Program-made: the position numbers and the translations under genes
In this document: in pieces, positions 16,709-25,165 of the stretch
Numbering within the stretch: position 1 is the stretch's first letter
How the letters are laid out: every line of letters begins with the position of its first letter
Source: Bacteroidales bacterium
GTDB taxonomy: Bacteria > Bacteroidota > Bacteroidia > Bacteroidales > F082
Assembly: GCA_016936505.1 (NCBI GenBank)
Contig: JAFGXS010000058.1
Span: 1-33,470, forward strand
Length of the DNA: 33,470 nt
Direction of reading: 5' to 3'
The notes under the pieces: model-generated
Told to the model about the DNA's origin: nothing
The model's input: only the letters and a program-made list of their open reading frames with translations
Databases searched by the model: none

Positions 16709-19700
16709 ATGTCGCAATACGCATTTGATGCCGTCATTTTTGATTTGGACGGTGTAATCACTCAAACAGCTCTGGTTCACAGCCATGCCTGGAAAAAAAT
16801 GTTTGACGAATTTCTGAAAAAACATGCCGAAGAAAACGGTACAACCTTTCAGGAATTCACCCGTGAAAATTACCTTGAATATGTTGACGGTAAACCCCGT
16901 TACGATGGCGTAAAAAGTTTTCTGGAATCAAGAAACATTGAGCTACCGTTTGGAAGCCCTGAAGACACCCCGGATATGGAAACTGTATGCGGACTAGGAA
17001 ACAAGAAAAACGAAGCTTTTAACGAAGTGTTAAAACAGGACGGGGTTCAAACTTACCCCTCCACTGTGGCTTTCATGAAAGAACTGAAAGCTGCCGGAAT
17101 TCGTGTTGGCGTGGCTTCGTCCAGCAAAAACTGCGAGTCTGTTTTGGAAGCAGCCGGACTTACCTCGCTCGTAGAAACCCGCGTGGATGGTGTTGTTTCT
17201 GCTGAATTGGGATTAAAAGGAAAACCTGCACCCGATATTTTCCTCACTGCTGCTAAAAACTTAGGAGTCAATCCTCATCGTTCTGTTGTAGTTGAAGATG
17301 CCACATCGGGTGTTGCAGCCGGAAAGAATGGAAATTTCGGAATGGTTTTAGGTATTGCACGCGAAGACAACACCGCTGATCTTCGTATCAATGGTGCCGA
17401 TGTCGTTGTTGAAGATATGGAACAAACCAGCATGAAAAAAGTTAATGAATGGTTTTTGCAGGGAATGGATGAAGAAGGCTGGAAACTGGAATACAACGAT
17501 TACGACACAAAAAAAGAACGTTCACGTGAAGCATTGCTGGCTGTAGGTAACGGATTTTTCGGAACCCGTGGAGCCATGGAAGAAACTGATGCCAATGCAG
17601 TAAATTATCCGGGGACTTACATTGCCGGTGCATACAACAGACTTATTACCCCCATTGCAGGGAAAGATGTTTCCAATGAAGATTTTGTAAATTGCCCCAA
17701 CTGGTTGCCTATCCGCTTTAAAGTGGAAGAAGGCAGTTGGTTCGATCCCAATAAGAATGAAATACTCGAGATTAATCGTACAGTTAACTTTAAAACAGGA
17801 GTACTTCATAGAGAAATGCTGGTTAAAGATGATGATGGAAACATCAGCAAAGTAATTTCAGAGCGTTTTGCCAGCATGGACCAACCTCATCTTGCAGCCC
17901 TTCGTTACAGTGTAACACCGGTTAATTATTCCGGAGTTATTACTTTCTGGACTGCCCTTGACGGTGCACTACAAAATGAAGGAGTGGAACGTTACAAAGC
18001 TTTAAGCTCAAAACATCTGGAGCCTGTTGAAGAAGGGTCAAACGGAAGCATCGTTTCGCTCAAAGTAAGAACAAATCAGTCACAAATTGAAATTACTGAA
18101 AGTGCACGTATAGCTGTCAATAAAAACGGTAATAAAGTTGAAACTGAGTTGAAACACTTCACTGAGCCCGGCAAAGTGTATTCTTTCACTGAATATGAGT
18201 TAGCTGCAGGTGAAACCCTGCAGCTGGAAAAAGTTGTAGCTATTCATACTTCGCTGGAAACAACCGATCCGTTTGCCAAAGGCGAATCGTTGATACAATC
18301 GGCAGCCAGCTACGATGAATTGCTGAAAGCCTCAAACATCGTTCGTGAAAAAACCTGGGAAGAAATCGACATCAAACTGTCAGGTGATCGCATATCACAG
18401 AAATTACTGCGCATGCATTTGTATCATTTGCTGATTTCGGCTTCGCAACACAACGAAAAACTGGATGCCAGCGTTACAGCCCGCGGCTTGCACGGTGAAG
18501 CTTACCGTGGTCACATCTTTTGGGATGAGTTGTTCATTTTACCTTTCTACGATATTCACATGCCAAAAACGGCCAAATCGTTGTTGATGTATCGTTACAA
18601 CCGATTGGAAAAAGCCCGCGAATATGCCAAAGAATACGGGTACAAAGGAGCCATGTTCCCGTGGCAAAGCGGAAGCGACGGAAGTGAAGAAACACAGGTT
18701 GTTCATCTGAATCCTGTTTCAGGCGAATGGGGTCCTGATCATTCCTCATTGCAACGCCATGTTTCACTGGCTGTGGCTTATGATGTCTGGGAATATGTTC
18801 ATATAACCAACGATGTGGAATTTCTGGAAAAATACGGAATGGAAATGATGATGGAAATTGCCCGCTTCTGGGAAAGCAAATCAAAGTGGAACCAGAAGAA
18901 TCAGCGCTTCAGCATTGAAGAAGTTATGGGGCCTGATGAATTCCACGAAAAATATACCGACTCAGAAAAAGGTGGCCTTAAAGACAATGCTTATACCAAT
19001 ATTATGGTGGCATGGTTGTTTAAAACCACTAACCATTTGCTTGACTTAATCAGCGAAGAATCCAAAAAGAAAGTTTTTGATAAACTTAAGTTCCAGAAAC
19101 AGGAACTGGCACGGTGGAATGAAATCCGTAAAAACCTGCGACTGGTTATTTCCAAAGAAGGCATCATTGCACAATATGATGGTTATTTTGAACTGAAAGA
19201 ACTCGACTGGGACTACTATCGTACCAAATACGGAAACGTGTATCGTATGGACCGTTTGCTGAAAGCAGAAGGCGAATCGGCAGACGAATACAAGGTAGCC
19301 AAACAGGCAGATATGCTCATGACATTCTACAATCTGGATACTGAGGAAGTGAATGCTCTGCTGAAAGAAATGAGTTATGAACTCCCCTCCGATTATCTGC
19401 GCAAAAACCTTGAATATTACTTACAGCGTACTTCACACGGATCAACCTTAAGCCGCGTTGTTCATGCTCAATTGGCTGAAATGGTTGACGATAAAGAGTT
19501 GAGCTGGGAACTCTATTCAGGAGCCCTTTCAAGTGATTACAATGATATTCAGGGAGGAACAACAGGAGAAGGAATCCACGCAGGAGTTATGGCAGGAACA
19601 GTTATGATTGCCCTGAACACTTATGGCGGTATTGATTTGAAAAAAGAACAATTGCACATCAATCCCAACTTACCTGAAGCCTGGGAAAAACTAAAAGGAA

Positions 19701-19843
19701 AGCTCTTGTTCCAGGGGATTCATTTCCAGTTTGAGATTTCTGCGGGTAAAGTGTGCATAACTGCTGACACCGACACAACAGTTGTTGTAAAAGGCAATGA
19801 AGTATCAGTAACCAAAAACAAAAGTGTTAGTATCGATTATTAA
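16709..19843 (+). CDS. Beta-phosphoglucomutase / GH65 maltose (or trehalose) phosphorylase fusion
   Basis: A 1044-residue two-enzyme protein. The GH65 part splits maltose, or a related alpha-disaccharide, with phosphate into glucose and beta-glucose-1-phosphate. The N-terminal HAD part converts that to glucose-6-phosphate. HAD domain (about 1-245): nucleophile D12 and acid D14 in FDLDGV, ASSSKN at 136-141, K172 in GKPAPD, and VVVEDATSG at 193-201. GH65 (about 255-1044): N-terminal beta-sandwich, then the (alpha/alpha)6 barrel with GHIFWDEL at 601-608, the catalytic acid E744 in MGPDEFHEKY, and LKDNAYTN at 757-764. There is no signal peptide, so it is cytoplasmic. The fusion would channel a beta-anomer that few other enzymes use. 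It precedes the P-loop kinase gene by 32 nt, presumably in one transcript. Substrate (maltose, trehalose or kojibiose) cannot be fixed from motifs, but the gene context favours maltose. Confidence 0.94.
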   Translation: MSQYAFDAVIFDLDGVITQTALVHSHAWKKMFDEFLKKHAEENGTTFQEFTRENYLEYVDGKPRYDGVKSFLESRNIELPFGSPEDTPDMETVCGLGNKKNEAFNEVLKQDGVQTYPSTVAFMKELKAAGIRVGVASSSKNCESVLEAAGLTSLVETRVDGVVSAELGLKGKPAPDIFLTAAKNLGVNPHRSVVVEDATSGVAAGKNGNFGMVLGIAREDNTADLRINGADVVVEDMEQTSMKKVNEWFLQGMDEEGWKLEYNDYDTKKERSREALLAVGNGFFGTRGAMEETDANAVNYPGTYIAGAYNRLITPIAGKDVSNEDFVNCPNWLPIRFKVEEGSWFDPNKNEILEINRTVNFKTGVLHREMLVKDDDGNISKVISERFASMDQPHLAALRYSVTPVNYSGVITFWTALDGALQNEGVERYKALSSKHLEPVEEGSNGSIVSLKVRTNQSQIEITESARIAVNKNGNKVETELKHFTEPGKVYSFTEYELAAGETLQLEKVVAIHTSLETTDPFAKGESLIQSAASYDELLKASNIVREKTWEEIDIKLSGDRISQKLLRMHLYHLLISASQHNEKLDASVTARGLHGEAYRGHIFWDELFILPFYDIHMPKTAKSLLMYRYNRLEKAREYAKEYGYKGAMFPWQSGSDGSEETQVVHLNPVSGEWGPDHSSLQRHVSLAVAYDVWEYVHITNDVEFLEKYGMEMMMEIARFWESKSKWNQKNQRFSIEEVMGPDEFHEKYTDSEKGGLKDNAYTNIMVAWLFKTTNHLLDLISEESKKKVFDKLKFQKQELARWNEIRKNLRLVISKEGIIAQYDGYFELKELDWDYYRTKYGNVYRMDRLLKAEGESADEYKVAKQADMLMTFYNLDTEEVNALLKEMSYELPSDYLRKNLEYYLQRTSHGSTLSRVVHAQLAEMVDDKELSWELYSGALSSDYNDIQGGTTGEGIHAGVMAGTVMIALNTYGGIDLKKEQLHINPNLPEAWEKLKGKLLFQGIHFQFEISAGKVCITADTDTTVVVKGNEVSVTKNKSVSIDY

Positions 19844-19875
19844 ACCTAAATATCCAAACTGTAAAATATAAGATC

Positions 19876-20511
19876 ATGCTGGAAGATGTATTATTGATTG
19901 AAGACAAACACCGCAAAGTTGCGGCTGGTATCGTTGAAGAAGTTCTAAAAAACAAAAAAGACAAGTTCATTGTGGCTATTTCTGGAGAATCAGGTTCAGG
20001 AAAATCTGAAATCAGTCATGTGGTAGCAAAGGAAATGAGAAAACACGGCATTTTTGCCAAACCTATTCATCTGGATAACTTTTTCAAAACCCTTCCCCTC
20101 GAACGAAGGGAATGGCGTTTTAAAAACGGAATAGCCAACGTGGTTGGACTGAATGAAATCGACTGGGAAGCAGTTCATAAAACAGTAGATGATTTCAAAA
20201 ACAGTCGTAAATCTACCATGCCTTGCGTAGATCTGGTTACTGAACACGTGGACAGCCTTACTACAGATTTCAATGGTATTGATATGCTGGTTTTAGACGG
20301 TTTATATGCTGTGAACACACCGGGTATCGATTTGCACGTTTTCATCGAACTGACCTATCACGAAACCAAAAAAGCACAGGTTTCGCGCGGTAAAGAAGCA
20401 ACCGACGACCAACGCATGCAAACTCTGGAAGCCGAGCATAAAGCAGTTCAGTCTTTACGTTCCAAAGCCGATCTTTTCATCAACATGGAATATCAATTGG
20501 TAAAGGCTTAG
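19876..20511 (+). CDS. Uridine-kinase-family P-loop kinase
   Basis: A cytoplasmic 211-residue kinase. A Walker A loop GESGSGKS sits at 37-44 after FIVAIS. HLDNFFKTLPLERREWR (about 70-86) places an Asp and basic residues where uridine kinases and phosphoribulokinases bind their acceptor. VLDGLYAV (about 138-145) is the typical Walker B-like strand with a Gly. The C-terminal RGKEATDDQRMQTLEAEH resembles the lid region. It is annotated in related genomes as uridine kinase, but it lies directly behind the maltose phosphorylase/beta-PGM gene and ahead of the maltose transporter. Phosphorolysis leaves one free glucose per disaccharide, so a sugar-kinase role is possible. That is inference from position only. 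A strong terminator follows. Confidence 0.82.
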   Translation: MLEDVLLIEDKHRKVAAGIVEEVLKNKKDKFIVAISGESGSGKSEISHVVAKEMRKHGIFAKPIHLDNFFKTLPLERREWRFKNGIANVVGLNEIDWEAVHKTVDDFKNSRKSTMPCVDLVTEHVDSLTTDFNGIDMLVLDGLYAVNTPGIDLHVFIELTYHETKKAQVSRGKEATDDQRMQTLEAEHKAVQSLRSKADLFINMEYQLVKA

Positions 20512-20528
20512 TTCTTTTCCTGGAAACC

Positions 20529-20568
20529 ATAAAAAAAGCAGCTATCATATGATAGCTGCTTTTTTTAT
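20529..20568. terminator. Bidirectional terminator between the kinase and transporter genes
   Basis: A perfect 40-nt palindrome centred between 20548 and 20549: AT-plus-A-run, GCAGCTATCAT, ATGATAGCTGC, T-run-plus-AT. It sits between the convergent kinase (+) and MFS (-) genes and can end both. Confidence 0.92.
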
Positions 20569-20602
20569 AAGCATTTCTTTTTAATCAAAGTCGTTGTCAA
20601 AA

Positions 20603-22108
20603 TCAGGCTTTGTCTTTCACAAACAGAATTAATATGGCAGCCAGGAACATTGACAAGCCACCAATAACCATGGCATAAATAGCTTCACTATGGAAGAATT
20701 GTTCAAGGAAGAAACCAAGAATGGCTGCAGCAACAATTTGAGGTATTACAATAAAATAATTAAAGATTCCCATGTAAATTCCCATTTTATCATGAGGCAG
20801 GGCATTAGTCAAAATAGCATAAGGAATAGATAAGATACTAGCCCAGGCAACACCCACTCCTAACATGGAAACAATTAACATATTCTGATCTTTTATAAAG
20901 TATATGGAAAGCAATCCAAGACCACCCAGTATAAGAGCTATCGAGTGAGTAATTTTTCTGTTCGTCACTCTTGCCATAGGGGTAAGCAGCCACGCAATAA
21001 CGGCAGCAAAACCATTATAAACAGCAAATAATATTGAGACCCATGTGGCCCCGTTATTGTAGGCAACAGAACTTGTATCCACTGAATGAAAAACATGTTC
21101 TGTTACTGCTGGTGTGGTGTAAATCCACATGGCAAACAGGGCAAACCAGCTGAAAAACTGAACCAGTGCCAGTTGAAGCATAGTTTTAGGCATGGTAAAC
21201 ATGTCGTTCATTATTTCAACCAAAGCTTTTTGTTTTCCCGGTTTTTGTTGTAGTAAACCTGAAATGATCATCAACAAACCAAAAACCATCAGGCCCAACG
21301 ATAATATATATAAATCTTTATTTAGATGAGCTGAATAGAACCACCAGGTTAACAGCGCACCCAAAACAATCCATATTAGGCCATTTCGCGACTGAACCTT
21401 TCCTCTTTCCGGAGAATTCTCAGCAACAGTAACGCACTTATCAGCTTCATGAACTTCATGCTTATTGTATTCCTCCAGCTCTTTTGGAGAATATTCCTTT
21501 GTTGTAAGAATAGTCCACAAAACAGCAATAAAATAAACGGCACCTCCAATATAAAACGACCAGCGAACCGAAGGAGGAATCACACCATCAGGAGCAGTAT
21601 TCTGAATATTCAACCAGTTGGTCATTACCCATGGCAACACACTGGCAATAACGGCACCGGTTCCAATAAAGAAACTCTGCATGGCGAAGCCCTGGGTACG
21701 CTGCTCATCAGGCAACATGTCGCCAACAAAAGCTCTAAAAGGTTCCATCGAAATATTGATAGATGCATCCAGAATCCACAACATACCTGCAGCCATCCAC
21801 AAAACATGAGAATACGGCATAATAACCAGAGCCAAAGAAGCAAGCAGTGCTCCTACCAAAAAATAGGGTCTTCTTCTGCCCAGTTTACACCATGTTTTAT
21901 CACTATAATGCCCGATAATTGGCTGTACAAGAAGTCCGGTAACAGGAGCAGCCACCCACAGAATAGAAAGCGTTCCTATATCGGCCCCCAAAGTTTGAAA
22001 AATGCGGCTCATATTAGCATTCTGCAATGCAAAACCAAACTGGATTCCAAAGAACCCAACACTCATATTCCATATCTGCCAGAGGCTCAGTCTCGGTTTT
22101 TTAGTCAT
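20603..22108 (-). CDS. MFS sugar porter (maltose/sucrose-type, SLC45-like)
   Basis: Predicted inner-membrane proton symporter taking up maltose or related disaccharides. From the ATG at 22108 the protein has 501 residues, about 12 hydrophobic segments, and the loop motif GHYSDKTWCKLGRRRPY (66-82) typical of GPH/SLC45-type sucrose and maltose carriers. A central hydrophilic loop (about 215-245, KEYSPKELEEYNKHEV) separates the halves. I reject the longer TTG start at 22141 because it would fall over the predicted -7 element (22128-22135) and adds a charged tail before the normal MTKKPRLSLW start. It flanks the phosphorylase operon convergently. Two operator copies precede it, one overlapping its -33 box, so it is probably repressed without inducer. 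With no SusC/SusD in the window, it is the only visible uptake route. Confidence 0.92.
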   Translation of the reverse strand: MTKKPRLSLWQIWNMSVGFFGIQFGFALQNANMSRIFQTLGADIGTLSILWVAAPVTGLLVQPIIGHYSDKTWCKLGRRRPYFLVGALLASLALVIMPYSHVLWMAAGMLWILDASINISMEPFRAFVGDMLPDEQRTQGFAMQSFFIGTGAVIASVLPWVMTNWLNIQNTAPDGVIPPSVRWSFYIGGAVYFIAVLWTILTTKEYSPKELEEYNKHEVHEADKCVTVAENSPERGKVQSRNGLIWIVLGALLTWWFYSAHLNKDLYILSLGLMVFGLLMIISGLLQQKPGKQKALVEIMNDMFTMPKTMLQLALVQFFSWFALFAMWIYTTPAVTEHVFHSVDTSSVAYNNGATWVSILFAVYNGFAAVIAWLLTPMARVTNRKITHSIALILGGLGLLSIYFIKDQNMLIVSMLGVGVAWASILSIPYAILTNALPHDKMGIYMGIFNYFIVIPQIVAAAILGFFLEQFFHSEAIYAMVIGGLSMFLAAILILFVKDKA

Positions 22109-22127
22109 GATAATTTTTTTGAATGCC

Positions 22128-22165
22128 CGAAAGTACACCAATTCAACGAAACCACCAAACGTTTG
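22128..22165 (-). promoter_or_regulatory. Transporter promoter with overlapping operator O4
   Basis: On the minus strand the palindrome CAAACGTTTG (+ strand 22156-22165) ends in TTTG, which doubles as the -33 box. After 20 nt comes TACTTTCG (22128-22135), one base off TAnnTTTG. A protein bound at O4 would block RNA polymerase. The ATG at 22108 follows about 20 nt later. Confidence 0.5.
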
Positions 22166-22206
22166 CGTTCGGATTAAAAAATCGCCTTTTAAAAAAAATC
22201 ATAATT

Positions 22207-22216
22207 CAATCGTTTG
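22207..22216. promoter_or_regulatory. Operator O5, second copy upstream of the transporter
   Basis: CAATCGTTTG, one base from CAAACGTTTG. On the minus strand it reads TGCAAACGATTGAA, sharing the flanking TGC and GAA of O1 and O2. Centre-to-centre distance to O4 is 51 bp, close to five helical turns, so both sites face the same side and could bind cooperating dimers. Confidence 0.5.
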
Positions 22217-22261
22217 CAGGGATTTAATTTAAATTCGTTATAAATCAACTATTCCAAAAAT

Positions 22262-22293
22262 AAAAAGGCCGGGATAATTATCCCGACCTTTTT
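22262..22293 (-). terminator. Terminator after the Spy-like gene
   Basis: A 16-bp stem with one mismatch: AAAAAGGCCGGGATAA and TTATCCCGACCTTTTT, with the T-rich TTTTTATTTTTGG following on the minus strand. It lies about 41 nt past the stop codon at 22335. Confidence 0.88.
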
Positions 22294-22334
22294 ACACTAG
22301 CAAAAAATCAACCTGCTTATTCAATTCTTCCGAT

Positions 22335-23687
22335 TTATTTCATCGGAGCCGGTCCCTGAGCTGATTCCGGCTGAGCCATAAGCGGCATTGAAGCTTCAGG
22401 ATTGGCCGGATCATAGAGTAAGAACTTTACAGGACCAATAAATCCGCTTTTTTTCATTCCGGATTTCTGATTAAATCCGGGTTTGCCCTGACGGGGATTC
22501 ATCCCTTGTTTTCCTTGTCCCATCCCGTTTTTATTAACACGGAACTGACCTCTGGCACCTGGTTTATTCATATCCTTGGCTACAGCCATTCTCATGCCAT
22601 TTCCCCAGCCCATAAAGTCTTGTTTGAGTTTACCAACCACAGCTTCCAGTTCACCATAATGTTTCAAGGCTATTTGTTTTACAGGCAGCATTGCTTCATC
22701 CATTTTCAGGCGCATAGCCAAACGTGCTGAATCATTTTGTGCACGAAAACCACGACGCCCCTGTTTGAACTGACCTTCCATCTGTTTTTTCAGATCACCA
22801 ATCTGAACACGAGCTTTTTCAATAATTCTTTTTTCTGAACCGGAAAGATTTTTATCAAATTCACTTCTTTCTTTATTGATTACCGGAAAGATATTTTCTT
22901 TGGCATAAGCAAGCATTTTTGCTTTTACTTCAGGATTCTGCATGGCCATAAAACGATCGCCTCTCTGACCAAAACCTCTGTTATCACGGTTCATACCACG
23001 GCGGCCCTGCATACCCTGACCCTGGTCACACATTCCGTTACGACCTTCCCAGTTACCTCTTTTTTCACCCCGGTTTCCCTGAGGGTTTCCATAGCCACGT
23101 CCATTTTGTGGTTGCATCATACCGGGACGATTTCTCATCATGGTTCTGTTAAAACTACCCAGATTATCGGCATCAAGAATCAACCCAAAAGCAGGATTAC
23201 TTAACTTGTTGAACAAAAATTCACTTCTGTTATTCATAGGTCTGTTTACACCATTACCGGTTTTATTCTGTCGTAATTTAGCAATTTCGGCTTCCCATTT
23301 AGGTGCGTTTTCGTCGATAAAGGCTGAATAATTTTTGGCAGCATCAGGATGTGCAGCAGCAATCTGTTCAGCTTTATCCATAATGTTTTTCATTGCCTGC
23401 TGGCGTTCCACCCACTTTTGCTGGTTAAACTGACCAGCTTTTTTATCCTGATTTATTTTGGCTTCTTCACGAAAAGCTTTGAGTTCACCTTTCACTTTTT
23501 CCAACTGTACTTTTTCGGCAGGAGTTAATGTGTTAATAAAATTTTGCTGTGCCTGTTTAACTGCGGGCGCAATATTGTTTTTAATGTATTGGGCAACAGG
23601 TTTATTGTCTGTCTTTTTAGATTGGGCATTAATGGTTCCCATCATCACGAACGAGAAAACCAAGGTTACGATAGCTAATTTTTTCAT
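22335..23687 (-). CDS. Internally duplicated Spy/CpxP-like periplasmic protein, Met/Gly/Arg-rich
   Basis: From ATG 23687 the product has 450 residues with a signal peptide (1-22, TINAQ). I prefer this to the TTG at 23723, which only adds a lysine/asparagine tail before the signal. Two helical units repeat: 34-125 (YIKNNIAPAVKQAQQNF ... LTPAEKVQLEKV) and 261-354 (YAKENIFPVINKERSEF ... LSGSEKRIIEKA). Each is followed by a similar short strand (FGLILDADN at 167-175, VKFLLYDPAN at about 420-429). Between and after them are long Gly/Arg/Asn/Gln/Met-rich linkers (about 180-245 and 375-412) with no predicted fold. The LTPAEK pattern recalls the LTxxQ motif of Spy/CpxP-type chaperones. A role in envelope folding or metal stress is possible, but not shown. 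It has its own terminator and is not obviously linked to its neighbours. Confidence 0.82.
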   Translation of the reverse strand: MKKLAIVTLVFSFVMMGTINAQSKKTDNKPVAQYIKNNIAPAVKQAQQNFINTLTPAEKVQLEKVKGELKAFREEAKINQDKKAGQFNQQKWVERQQAMKNIMDKAEQIAAAHPDAAKNYSAFIDENAPKWEAEIAKLRQNKTGNGVNRPMNNRSEFLFNKLSNPAFGLILDADNLGSFNRTMMRNRPGMMQPQNGRGYGNPQGNRGEKRGNWEGRNGMCDQGQGMQGRRGMNRDNRGFGQRGDRFMAMQNPEVKAKMLAYAKENIFPVINKERSEFDKNLSGSEKRIIEKARVQIGDLKKQMEGQFKQGRRGFRAQNDSARLAMRLKMDEAMLPVKQIALKHYGELEAVVGKLKQDFMGWGNGMRMAVAKDMNKPGARGQFRVNKNGMGQGKQGMNPRQGKPGFNQKSGMKKSGFIGPVKFLLYDPANPEASMPLMAQPESAQGPAPMK

Positions 23688-23810
23688 TTTTTTCAGATTT
23701 GAATTTATTTTCTTCTTTGACAAAATATGAACGCAAATTATTCCATGACTGGTATTTTTTTCGACAAAAACCCAAAAACCAACGATGAATACAGTGTTTT
23801 TCCCAACAAA

Positions 23811-23837
23811 AAAGGGAGTCTGAATCAGACTCCCTTT
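23811..23837 (-). terminator. Terminator after citrate synthase
   Basis: 13-bp perfect stem AAAGGGAGTCTGA / TCAGACTCCCTTT, followed on the minus strand by further T (TTTTGTTGGG). It begins 20 nt after the gltA stop codon. Confidence 0.88.
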
Positions 23838-23857
23838 AATCTTATCGGAAAAACTTA

Positions 23858-25165
23858 TTACTTATTCAGTCCAACAGCTGCTTCAAGCATATCGGTTGTT
23901 AAAGATTTAGGTCTTTCAATGGGGTAACCCAGTCCGCGATCCCAGGTAATATTTGCCAAAACACCCAAAGCACGGCCAACACCAAATAATACGGTATAGA
24001 AATCGTATTCTTTCAAACCGTAGTACCACTGAATAACACCTGATTGAGCATCCACATTAGGCCAGGGGTTCTTAGCCTTACCCTGTTCTCTTAAAATATC
24101 GGGAACCACATCGTACAAACGGGAAACAAAAGCAAACATAGGGTCGTTGGGCAGATGTTTCAAACAAAACTCACGTTGCGACATGTAACGGGGATCGGTT
24201 TTACGGAGTACAGCATGACCGTATCCGGGAATTACCTGACCACTATTGAGTGTATCCCAAACAAATTGTTTCATTTCTTCTTCAGAGGGTAATTTTCCAT
24301 TCATCTGTTCCATAACTCCCTGAATCCATTTCAGTACTTCCTGGTTAGCCAGACCGTGCAAAGGACCAGCCAAACCATTCAGGCCTGCTGAAAGTGAATA
24401 GTATGCATCGGACAAAGCTGATGCTACCAAATGAGTTGCATGAGCAGAAACATTACCTGATTCGTGATCTGAATGGATAATAAAATACATACGGGCCACA
24501 TCATCGTAAGGTTCGGGAAGTCCCATCATATGAGCAAAGTTACCACCCAAATCCAGGCTGTCATCAGCAGCAATGTGCACATCACCTTTATATTTCATTC
24601 TGTAAATGTAAGCAGCAACACCCGGCAGTTTAGCAATCAGATCCGTTGAATCTTCATACATGGGACACCATGCTTTCATCTTATTGAACCCTTCATCGTA
24701 GAATTTTGCAAATTTAGACTCCCTTTGCATAGAAAGCACGGCAGCCGAAAACATAGTCATCGGATGTGTATCGCGGGGCATAGCTCTCAACACATCTATT
24801 ACATACTGAGGAACACCACGGCGTTTCCTGAAATCCTCTACAATTTCCAGCGTTTGTTTTTCTGTTGGAACATCACCCGTGAGCAAAAAATACCAGAACC
24901 CTTCTACATAAGGATAATCCTTACCTGCAGGTTTAGGAAGAGCTTCCATTACTTCGGGAATAGTTTTTCCACGAAACCGGATACCTTCGTTGGGATCAAG
25001 ATAAGAAATGTCGGTTACCAGGCTCTTAACGCCCCTCATACCTCCAATAGCTTGTTCTACTGTTACTTCACCAATCTTCACATCTCCGTATTCTTTAAGC
25101 AGGCGGGTAGTTCTAGAACGATGAGCTTCAATTTTTTCACCCAGTTTTTCTTTTAAAGTTGCCAT
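23858..25165 (-). CDS. gltA: Citrate synthase, mitochondrial-like (Si) type
   Basis: Condenses oxaloacetate and acetyl-CoA to citrate. The 435-residue product carries the three catalytic residues: H270 in GLAGPLHGLANQEVL, H317 in PGYGHAVLRKTDPRY, D372 in NPWPNVDAQSG. Many blocks (IHSDHESGNVSAH at about 230-242, LKHLPNDPMF at 335-344, GKAKNPWPNVDA at 362-373, FGVGRALGVLA at 394-404) look closer to the mitochondrial citrate synthases I know than to the hexameric enterobacterial GltA, which has a different N-terminal NADH-binding part. It is divergent from the isocitrate dehydrogenase gene, so two near-adjacent TCA steps share one control region. A -7 element TAATTTTG lies at 25263-25270. Confidence 0.96.
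   Translation of the reverse strand: MATLKEKLGEKIEAHRSRTTRLLKEYGDVKIGEVTVEQAIGGMRGVKSLVTDISYLDPNEGIRFRGKTIPEVMEALPKPAGKDYPYVEGFWYFLLTGDVPTEKQTLEIVEDFRKRRGVPQYVIDVLRAMPRDTHPMTMFSAAVLSMQRESKFAKFYDEGFNKMKAWCPMYEDSTDLIAKLPGVAAYIYRMKYKGDVHIAADDSLDLGGNFAHMMGLPEPYDDVARMYFIIHSDHESGNVSAHATHLVASALSDAYYSLSAGLNGLAGPLHGLANQEVLKWIQGVMEQMNGKLPSEEEMKQFVWDTLNSGQVIPGYGHAVLRKTDPRYMSQREFCLKHLPNDPMFAFVSRLYDVVPDILREQGKAKNPWPNVDAQSGVIQWYYGLKEYDFYTVLFGVGRALGVLANITWDRGLGYPIERPKSLTTDMLEAAVGLNK

Noticed and set aside
22109..22141. TTG start extending the MFS gene by 11 codons
   Set aside because: The extension would overlap the predicted -7 element, and MTKKPRLSLW at 22108 is a normal amino end.
23688..23723. TTG start extending the Spy-like gene by 12 codons
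   Set aside because: The ATG at 23687 gives a standard signal peptide; the extension would bury it behind a lysine/asparagine-rich tail.
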